Source: Streptomyces sp. NBC_01235 (GTDB lineage Bacteria; Actinomycetota; Actinomycetes; Streptomycetales; Streptomycetaceae). Taken from it: a DNA stretch of 64,000 bases. The translations under genes were made by a program, and so were the position numbers. Positions 16,587-22,854 of the stretch are shown piece by piece (the first letter of the stretch is position 1; every line of letters begins with the position of its first letter). The notes under the pieces were generated by a model that ran no database searches, was not told the DNA's origin, and saw only the letters and a program-made list of their open reading frames with translations. The DNA lies in contig NZ_CP108513.1 in the NCBI RefSeq assembly GCF_035989285.1, forward strand, positions 4,898,001 through 4,962,000. The letters run 5' to 3'.

Positions 16587-17978
16587 CTATTCGTTGGCGG
16601 CCCGGGGTCGCTCGCCGTCCTCGTACTGGTCGAACAGCGGGGTGCGTCCGCGTTCGCGTGAGCGCCGGGCGGAGGCCGCGCGCCGGGCGTCGCTGCGCTC
16701 GTCGCCCTCCGCCGCCCTGTCCTCCGCGTGGTCTCCTTCTTCCGGCTCCCCGGCCGGTGGGTCCCCGGCGTCCGCCGCTTCCTGCTCGGGCGCGACCGAG
16801 CTCGACCGGGCCGAGCTCCAGGCGTCCGGCGCCCCGAGGTCCACGTCGGAGGTGGCCCGGGGTGCGACGGGCGCGGTCACGTACGTCGGCAGCGGTACCG
16901 GTACCGGGTCCCAGCTCTCGCCGTGGCCGGGGCGGCGCTGGCGCTCGCGCTGCTGGTCGACCCACTCCGCGTGGTCGGTCTGCTCGACGAGCGCCCTGCG
17001 GTCCGCGGCGAGCGCCAGCAGGCCCGGGTCGGTCTCCGGTTCGGGGCCCTCGTGCGGCTCCTCTGCACCGGCGTCGGGGCCGGGATCGACGGAGGACGCG
17101 TTCGCCGGGGCCGGCGCACGCCGGCGCGGCTGACGCTCCCGCAGCCGCTGCGCGGCGACCTCGGCGCGTCTGCGGTCCATCTGGTAGGCGAAGCGGCGAC
17201 GCTCCTGGGAGCGCAGGTGCGCGATGTAGGCGCTGAGCAGGACGGCGGGCACGCCGGGCGCCCAGAGGAACGCGAGACCGCCGACCGCCGCGACGATCGC
17301 GCCGAGCGTGAAGGCGAGGAAGAGCATCATGGTGGTGCGCCTGCGGCGTGCGAGCGACTTCGAGCGCTGTGCGCGCGCGGCGGACGCCTGCGCGGAGGTC
17401 GTGCGCCGTGCGACCGGCACGCGCCGGCCCGCCGGAGCAGCACCCCCTTCGCGCGCGGGTGCGGAACCGGACGCGGAACCCTGTTCGCGCTGTTCGCGGT
17501 GTTCGTGGTGTTCGTGGTGTTCCCGCGCGGGCTTGGCCGCCGGATCGCGCGCCGGTTCACGCGCCGGGTCGCGCGCCGTCTCCGGACGCCCCGGCCCTCG
17601 CTCCTGGCCTCGGTCCTGAACCCGCTCGGGACCGTGCTCCTGACCGCGTCCCTGTCCCCGCTCCTGCGCTCGCTCCGGGACCGGCGCCTTCACCTGCGGG
17701 CGGGTCGGAGGCATGGCGAAGGCCCGGACGTCCACCGAGTCGGTGGCGGCGTCCGGAACGTCGGCGCCCTGCTCCCCCTCCTCGGTGGAGCGCGCCCGCA
17801 GGTCCTTGGCGTACCGGCGCTCCATACCCGCCCGTCCGGACAGCAGCCGGATGGCGGTGCTGAAGCGTTCTGTCGGACGGGCCTCGTTCAGCTCGTCCTG
17901 CCTACGGAGCCACATCGGCACCAAGTAGGCGGCCCAGGCCCCGACAATGACTGCATAGATGAGGCCGCTGCTGCTCAC
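16587..17978 (-). CDS. sepX: Divisome protein SepX/GlpR
   Basis: A 463-aa membrane protein. One N-terminal transmembrane helix (SGLIYAVIVGAWAAYLVPMWLRRQDEL, residues 4-28) is followed by a long, very charged and Pro-rich stretch. A central pair of hydrophobic segments follows (MMLFLAFTLGAIVAAVGGLAFLWAPGVPAVLLSAYIAHL, about 215-255), then a disordered tail. This layout, and its position downstream of the MoeA-like glp gene, match SepX of Streptomyces and GlpR of Corynebacterium, membrane proteins that act in Z-ring assembly and bind Glp. The start is the GTG at 17978. The roughly 100 residues of Gln/Glu/Arg/Gly repeats after position 95 are less conserved and vary between species. Confidence 0.88.
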   Translation of the reverse strand: MSSSGLIYAVIVGAWAAYLVPMWLRRQDELNEARPTERFSTAIRLLSGRAGMERRYAKDLRARSTEEGEQGADVPDAATDSVDVRAFAMPPTRPQVKAPVPERAQERGQGRGQEHGPERVQDRGQERGPGRPETARDPAREPARDPAAKPAREHHEHHEHREQREQGSASGSAPAREGGAAPAGRRVPVARRTTSAQASAARAQRSKSLARRRRTTMMLFLAFTLGAIVAAVGGLAFLWAPGVPAVLLSAYIAHLRSQERRRFAYQMDRRRAEVAAQRLRERQPRRRAPAPANASSVDPGPDAGAEEPHEGPEPETDPGLLALAADRRALVEQTDHAEWVDQQRERQRRPGHGESWDPVPVPLPTYVTAPVAPRATSDVDLGAPDAWSSARSSSVAPEQEAADAGDPPAGEPEEGDHAEDRAAEGDERSDARRAASARRSRERGRTPLFDQYEDGERPRAANE

Positions 17979-18118
17979 GCCTCACACGGTAGAGGGGTTT
18001 ACGTGAGGCCATCCGCCAATTGAGCCGGTGTGTCGCACGATCTGGCTGATATTTCGAGCTTTTTTTGCGACCGGTGCGATCAATCGATCACTTTCGAACG
18101 TTTATTCGACGCGTTTTT
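17979..18118 (-). promoter_or_regulatory. A/T-rich leader and presumed promoter region of sepX
   Basis: The 140 bp between the acetyltransferase stop and sepX are strikingly A/T-rich for this genome (TTTTTTT runs near 18061-18067, and TTTTTT with CAATTG near 18115-18124). This suggests an independent promoter for sepX in addition to read-through from the coupled upstream genes. No clear -35/-10 pair could be fixed by eye. Confidence 0.45.
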
Positions 18119-18745
18119 TCAATTGGACGCGTTCTGCGAGCGCGCTCGCCGCCACCTGCTCAGCAGGCCTTCCGGGACCTCCTCCGCCGTGAGCGCGAAG
18201 ACGAGATGGTCGCGCCAGGCGCCGTCGATGTGGAGATAGCGCGGCCGCAGCCCTTCCTCACGGAATCCGAGTTTCTCCACGACCCGGCGGCTGGGGCCGT
18301 TTTCCGGGCGAATGCAGACCTCGATGCGGTGCAGCCCGACGTTCCGGAAACAGTGGTCCACGACGAGCGCCACCGCCGTCGGCATCACCCCGCGGCCGGC
18401 CACCGACTCGTCCACCCAGTAGCCGACGTGCCCGGAGCACATCGACCCCCAGGTGATCCCGGCAACCGTCAACTGCCCGACGAGCCGCCCCTGGTACTCG
18501 ATGACGAACGGCAGCATCCGCCCCGCGTTCGCCTCGGCACGCAGGTGCCGGACCATCTGACGGTAGGTCGGCCGGTGTGCGATCGGCCCGCTGGGCGCGG
18601 GCGGCGGGATGGTCGCCTCCCAGGGGCGCAGCCAGTCCCGGTTGCGCCGGTTGACCTCGCGCCAGGCCCGCTGGTCGCGCAGCTTTATCGGCCGCAGGAC
18701 GATGTCGCCCTCCGCCAGTTCGACGGGCCAGGATGCGCTGTTCAG
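18119..18745 (-). CDS. GNAT family N-acetyltransferase (RimJ/RimL type), apparent CTG start
   Basis: A 208-aa GNAT protein. It shows VELAEGDIVLRPIKLRDQRAWREVNRRNRDWLRPWE (start of fold), YWVDESVAGRGVMPTAVALVVDH (acetyl-CoA motif A) and ENGPSRRVVEKLGFREEG (motif B). RimJ-like enzymes acetylate protein N-termini, but the target is unknown here. The conserved frame runs upstream to ELNSASWPVEL without any ATG, GTG or TTG before an in-frame stop. The CTG at 18745-18743 fits: it forms CTGA with the mog stop (18744-18742), has a G-rich Shine-Dalgarno-like tract before it, and matches where homologues begin (NSASWPVEL). The first in-frame ATG (18556) would cut off the N-terminal strand. Confidence 0.85.
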   Translation of the reverse strand: MNSASWPVELAEGDIVLRPIKLRDQRAWREVNRRNRDWLRPWEATIPPPAPSGPIAHRPTYRQMVRHLRAEANAGRMLPFVIEYQGRLVGQLTVAGITWGSMCSGHVGYWVDESVAGRGVMPTAVALVVDHCFRNVGLHRIEVCIRPENGPSRRVVEKLGFREEGLRPRYLHIDGAWRDHLVFALTAEEVPEGLLSRWRRARSQNASN

Positions 18746-19284
18746 CTCGCACCCCCCGTACTGGCCCCGGGTCTGGGGTGGTCACCACCGCGGATCTGGT
18801 CGACGGCGTGGATCAGCAGGGGCTCCAGGACGGCGAGACCGTCCTTCACCCCGCCGGTGGAACCGGGCAGGTTGACGATCAGTGTGCCGCCCGCCACTCC
18901 GGCCAGGCCCCGGGAGAGCACCGAGGTCGGCACCTTCTCCCGGCCGTACGCCCGGATCGCCTCGGCGATACCGGGCACCTCGCGGTCGATCACCGCGCGG
19001 GTCGCCTCGGGCGTGCCGTCGGTGGGCGAGATGCCGGTGCCGCCGGTGGTCACGATGACGTCGTATCCGGCCTCGGCACCCGCCCGCAGCGCGGCCTCCA
19101 CCGGGTCCCCGTCGGGGACGACCTGCGGCCCGTCGACGGCGAAGCCGAAGCCCTTGAGGCCCTCGGCGATCAGCGGGCCGCCCCGGTCCTCGTAGACCCC
19201 GGCGGCGGCCCGGTTGGAGGCGGTCACGACCAGCGCGGCGTACGGCGCGAGCAGCGCGCCGCCGATCGACGCATCGGTTGTCAT
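18742..19284 (-). CDS. mog: Molybdopterin adenylyltransferase-like protein (MogA/MoaB family)
   Basis: A 180-aa protein with the MoCF-binding fold: YAALVVTASNRAAAGVYEDRGGPLIAEGL at the N-terminus, the pterin-binding loop VIVTTGGTGISPTDGTPEATRAVIDREVPGIAEA, and LSRGLAGVAGGTLIVNLPGSTGGVKDGL. Family members adenylate molybdopterin before Mo insertion. The ATG at 19284 overlaps the moaC stop (ATGA), and the stop forms CTGA with the next gene. It belongs to the galU-glp-moaC-mog-acetyltransferase unit on the minus strand. Confidence 0.9.
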   Translation of the reverse strand: MTTDASIGGALLAPYAALVVTASNRAAAGVYEDRGGPLIAEGLKGFGFAVDGPQVVPDGDPVEAALRAGAEAGYDVIVTTGGTGISPTDGTPEATRAVIDREVPGIAEAIRAYGREKVPTSVLSRGLAGVAGGTLIVNLPGSTGGVKDGLAVLEPLLIHAVDQIRGGDHPRPGASTGGAS

Positions 19285-19760
19285 GCCCGGCCCCAGTCGC
19301 CCGACTTGCCGCCCGTCTTCTCCTCCACGCGCACGTCCGTGATCACCGCTCCCTTGTCGACGGCCTTGACCATGTCGATCACGGTGAGCGCGGCGACGGA
19401 GACCGCGGTGAGGGCCTCCATCTCGACGCCCGTGCGGTCCGTCGTCTTCACCGTGGCGGTGATCTCCACGGCGTCGTCCGCGACCGACAGGTCCAGTTTC
19501 ACACCGGAGACCGCCAACGGGTGACAGAGCGGGATGAGATCCGGGGTGCGTTTGGCGCCCATGATGCCCGCGATCCGCGCGGTGGCGAGGGCGTCGCCCT
19601 TGGGCAGCCCCTCGCCGCGCAGCAGCTCGACCACCCGGGGTGAGACGAGGACACGGCCGCTGGCGCGCGCGGTGCGCGCGGTCACGTCCTTGCCGGATAC
19701 GTCGACCATGCGGGCGGCGCCCGCCTCGTCGATGTGCGTCAGTCGGTCCTGCGTGCTCAT
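19281..19760 (-). CDS. moaC: Cyclic pyranopterin monophosphate synthase MoaC
   Basis: A 159-aa protein of standard MoaC length. Hallmarks are MVDVSGKDVTARTARASGRV, KGDALATARIAGIMGAKRTPDLIPLCHPLAV (the conserved substrate-binding LCHPL), TDRTGVEMEALTAVSVAALTVIDMVKAVDKGA and the C-terminal EKTGGKSG. MoaC acts after MoaA in forming cPMP for the molybdenum cofactor. The ATG at 19760 is used. It starts 62 bp after the glp gene and overlaps mog by 4 nt. Confidence 0.96.
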   Translation of the reverse strand: MSTQDRLTHIDEAGAARMVDVSGKDVTARTARASGRVLVSPRVVELLRGEGLPKGDALATARIAGIMGAKRTPDLIPLCHPLAVSGVKLDLSVADDAVEITATVKTTDRTGVEMEALTAVSVAALTVIDMVKAVDKGAVITDVRVEEKTGGKSGDWGRA

Positions 19761-19822
19761 GGTGTGTCGGCGCTCCCGGTCGGGCCTGTTGTGCGCGACA
19801 CGGTACCCCCAACCAGGAGTGC

Positions 19823-21148
19823 TCAGCCGAGGAGGACCACCTCGACCTCGGTGCCGGGCTCGACGGATTCCACGTCCTCGGGGACGACGATCAGCGAGTC
19901 GGCGTGCGCGAGGGCCGCGACCAGGTGGGAGCCGGCGCCGCCGACCGGGCGGACGGCGCCGTCGGCGTAGGCGGCGCGCAGGAACTGTCTGCGGCCCTTG
20001 GGCGAGGTCAGCGCCTTGTCGGCGGTGAGCTTCGCGCGCGTGGTCGGCCGGTGGACGTCGTCGAGGCCCATGAGGATGCGGATGGCGGGGCGGACGAACA
20101 GCTCGAAGGAGACGTACGACGACACCGGGTTGCCGGGCAGGGCCAGCAGGGGGGTGTGGTCGGGGCCGATGGAGCCGAATCCCTGGGGCTTGCCGGGCTG
20201 CATGGCGAGCTTGCGGAACTCGATGCCGCTGCCCGCCTCGTCCTCGTCGCCGACGTGCTCCAGGGCCTCCTTGACGACGTCGTACGCCCCGACGCTCACG
20301 CCGCCGGTGGTGACGACGAGGTCGGCGCGGACGAGCTGGTCCTCGATGGTGGAGCGGAGCGTGTCGGCGTCGTCGGCGACCGCGCCGACCCGGTAGGCGA
20401 TGGCGCCGGCGTCGCGGGCGGCCGCGGTCAGGGCGAAGCTGTTGGAGTCATAGATCTGGCCGCTGCCCAGTTCCTCGCCGGGCTGGACGAGTTCGCTGCC
20501 GGTGGACATGACGACCACGCGCGGGCGCGGGCGCACGCGTACGGCGGCACGGCCGATCGCGGCGAGCAGGGCGATCTGGGGCGGGCCGAGGACTGTTCCG
20601 GCGTCGAGTGCGCGGTCGCCGGCCTTCACGTCGCTGCCCATCGCGCGCACGTGCGCGCGTGCCTCGGCGGGCCGGTACACACGCACGTGCCCCGAGGCCT
20701 GCTCGGGGGCGAGGCTGCGGGCGCGCATCCCGCTGACCGGGCCCTCGCCGAGCCCGCCGTCGGTCCACTCCACGGGGACGACGGCTTCGGCGCCGGACGG
20801 GAGCGGGGCGCCGGTCATGATCCGGGCGGCCTGGCCCGGTCCCACGTACAGCAGGTCGGCCTGGTGGCCGGCCGCGACGTCCCCGACGACCTCCAGGGCC
20901 GCCGGGAACTCCTCACTCGCGCCCGCGACATCCGCGACCCGTACCGCGTACCCGTCCATGGAGCTGTTGTCGAAGGGCGGCAGTGAGACCGGCACCGTGA
21001 CGTCCTCGACCAGGACGCAGCCCTGGGCGTCGGGCAGTTGCAGCTCGATGGGTTCCAGGGGGCGGACGGTGGCGAGGATGTCCGCGAGGTGTTCGTCCAC
21101 CGACCAGAGGTGGTCCTGGCCGACGGGGCGGGGCGCGGCGGTGCTCAA
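19823..21148 (-). CDS. glp: MoeA-like divisome protein Glp (molybdotransferase fold)
   Basis: A 441-aa gephyrin/MoeA-fold protein. It shows SVDEHLADILATVRPLEPIELQLPDAQGCVLVEDV, the MoeA hallmark PPFDNSSMDGYAVR, VTTGGVSVGAYDVVKEAL, and LALPGNPVSSYVSFELFVRPAIR with a C-terminal beta-barrel. In actinobacteria the MoeA paralogue beside sepX/glpR has been repurposed as Glp, which binds FtsZ and the membrane receptor GlpR. The presence of sepX four genes downstream supports that reading, though Mo transfer activity cannot be excluded. The start is a TTG at 21148, overlapping the galU stop as TTGA. Confidence 0.9.
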   Translation of the reverse strand: MSTAAPRPVGQDHLWSVDEHLADILATVRPLEPIELQLPDAQGCVLVEDVTVPVSLPPFDNSSMDGYAVRVADVAGASEEFPAALEVVGDVAAGHQADLLYVGPGQAARIMTGAPLPSGAEAVVPVEWTDGGLGEGPVSGMRARSLAPEQASGHVRVYRPAEARAHVRAMGSDVKAGDRALDAGTVLGPPQIALLAAIGRAAVRVRPRPRVVVMSTGSELVQPGEELGSGQIYDSNSFALTAAARDAGAIAYRVGAVADDADTLRSTIEDQLVRADLVVTTGGVSVGAYDVVKEALEHVGDEDEAGSGIEFRKLAMQPGKPQGFGSIGPDHTPLLALPGNPVSSYVSFELFVRPAIRILMGLDDVHRPTTRAKLTADKALTSPKGRRQFLRAAYADGAVRPVGGAGSHLVAALAHADSLIVVPEDVESVEPGTEVEVVLLG

Positions 21149-22056
21149 AGTGGCTGCATCTCCTCGGTGACGTAACTGCGAAGCCAGGACCGGAAGTCCG
21201 GACCCAGATCTTCACGTTCGCACGCGAGTCTGACAATGGCACGCAGATAGTCGCCGCGGTCGCCGGTGTCATAGCGCCGGCCCTTGAAGACGACGCCGTG
21301 GACGGGGCCGCCGACCTTCTCGTCCTGCGCGAGCTGCTGGAGGGCGTCGGTGAGCTGGATCTCGCCGCCGCGGCCGGGCTCGGTCTGACGGAGTATGCCG
21401 AACACGCTCGGGTCGAGGACGTAGCGTCCGATGATCGCGTAGTTCGACGGGGCGTCCGCCGGGTCCGGCTTCTCGACGAGGCCGGTCACCTTGACCACGT
21501 CGCCTTCCGCGGTGGGCTCGACGGCCGCGCAGCCGTAGAGGTGGATCTGCTCGGGGGCGACCTCCATGAGCGCGACGACGCTGCCGCCGTGCCGCTCCTG
21601 TACCTCGATCATCCGCTTCAGGAGCGGGTCGCGGGGGTCGATCAGGTCGTCGCCCAGCAGGACGGCGAAAGGCTCCTGTCCGACGTGCGGGGCCGCGCAC
21701 AGGACGGCGTGTCCGAGGCCCTTGGGGTCACCCTGTCGCACGTAGTGCATGGTCGCGAGGTCGCTGGACTGCTGGACCTTGGCGAGCCTGGCGGCGTCGC
21801 CCTTCTTCTGCAGCGCCGACTCCAGTTCGTAGTTGCGGTCGAAGTGGTCCTCGAGGGGGCGCTTGTTGCGGCCCGTGACCATGAGGACGTCGTCGAGACC
21901 GGCGGAGACGGCCTCCTCGACCACGTACTGGATAGCCGGCTTGTCCACGACCGGCAGCATCTCCTTGGGAGTGGCCTTGGTGGCCGGCAGGAACCGGGTG
22001 CCGAGGCCGGCCGCGGGGATGACAGCCTTGCTGATCCTGGGGTGCGACTGAGTCAT
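21145..22056 (-). CDS. galU: UTP--glucose-1-phosphate uridylyltransferase GalU
   Basis: A 303-aa nucleotidyltransferase. The GT-A-like loop AVIPAAGLGTRFLPATKATPKEMLPVVDKPAIQYVVEEA lies at 11-50. LLGDDLIDPRDPLLKRMIEVQERHGGSVVALMEV and GLVEKPDPADAPSNYAIIGRYVLDP follow, all diagnostic of GalU. It makes UDP-glucose, the precursor of UDP-glucuronate and many glycans, and so could feed the surface-glycan locus further along. The ATG at 22056 starts the long coupled minus-strand unit (galU-glp-moaC-mog-acetyltransferase-sepX). It is divergent from the cyclo-ligase gene; the 115-bp gap should carry both promoters. Confidence 0.95.
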   Translation of the reverse strand: MTQSHPRISKAVIPAAGLGTRFLPATKATPKEMLPVVDKPAIQYVVEEAVSAGLDDVLMVTGRNKRPLEDHFDRNYELESALQKKGDAARLAKVQQSSDLATMHYVRQGDPKGLGHAVLCAAPHVGQEPFAVLLGDDLIDPRDPLLKRMIEVQERHGGSVVALMEVAPEQIHLYGCAAVEPTAEGDVVKVTGLVEKPDPADAPSNYAIIGRYVLDPSVFGILRQTEPGRGGEIQLTDALQQLAQDEKVGGPVHGVVFKGRRYDTGDRGDYLRAIVRLACEREDLGPDFRSWLRSYVTEEMQPL

Positions 22057-22171
22057 GGCGGCAACCTTATCCGCTGACTTTGAGAGGAATCTGTACCTTC
22101 GGTTAATTCATGATCATATGACCGCGCGGGAACGGTGGGGGAGAAGTGCGTGAGCAATGTGGGAGCGACAT

Positions 22172-22786
22172 ATGAGCCACCTCGAAGGCGTACCGGAGTC
22201 TGACAAGCGCAGGTTTCGGCGAGAGTTCCTCGCCGTGAGGAACAGGTTGACGACGGATGACGTGCGGACGGCCGCCGAGGCACTGGCCGCCCGCGCCCTG
22301 GAACTGCCCGAGTTGGCGCACGCGCGCACGGTGGCGGCGTACGTCTCCGTGGACACCGAACCCGGCACCCTGGCGCTGCTGGACGCGCTGCGCGCGCGGG
22401 GCGTGCGTGTCCTGCTCCCCGCACTGATGCCCGACAACGACCTGGACTGGGGCGCCTACGCCGGTGAGGGCTCCCTCGCGCGGGTCCGGCACGGCGGGAA
22501 GATGGCCCTCCTGGAGCCGGCCGGCGAGCGCCTCGGCCCGGACGCCGTGACGGCCGCCGACGTGGTGCTGCTGCCGGGGCTCGCGGTCGACGAGCGCGGC
22601 ATGCGGCTGGGCCGCGGCGGAGGCTCGTACGACCGCGTGCTGGCCCGCCTGGCGGACTCCGGCGCCCACCCCGCGCTGGTGGTGCTCCTGTACGACACCG
22701 AGGTCGTCGAGCGCGTCCCCGAGGAGGCGCACGACCGGCCGGTGCACGCCGTGGTGACGCCCTCGGGAGTGCGGCGCTTCACCTGA
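22172..22786 (+). CDS. 5-formyltetrahydrofolate cyclo-ligase
   Basis: A 204-aa protein with the family pattern KRRFRREFLAVRNRLTTDDV at the N-terminus, VAAYVSVDTEPGTLALLDALRARGVRVLLPAL, and the ATP/Mg site LPGLAVDERGMRLGRGGGSYDRVLARL. It converts 5-formyl-THF to 5,10-methenyl-THF with ATP. The ATG at 22172 (GGGAG 8 nt before) is preferred to the in-frame ATG at 22157, which lacks a good ribosome site. A strong terminator follows at 22802. Confidence 0.93.
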   Translation: MSHLEGVPESDKRRFRREFLAVRNRLTTDDVRTAAEALAARALELPELAHARTVAAYVSVDTEPGTLALLDALRARGVRVLLPALMPDNDLDWGAYAGEGSLARVRHGGKMALLEPAGERLGPDAVTAADVVLLPGLAVDERGMRLGRGGGSYDRVLARLADSGAHPALVVLLYDTEVVERVPEEAHDRPVHAVVTPSGVRRFT

Positions 22787-22801
22787 CCCGTCCGCCTGCA
22801 T

Positions 22802-22843
22802 GGGAAAGGGGCCGTCCACGCGCGTGTGGAGGGCCCCTTTCCC
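22802..22843. terminator. Terminator between convergent genes
   Basis: GGGAAAGGGGCC pairs with GGCCCCTTTCCC, and an inner TCCAC/GTGGA stem lies between them. It sits between the cyclo-ligase and penicillin acylase stop codons and can serve both. Confidence 0.85.
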
Positions 22844-22854
22844 CGTGCGGCCGC

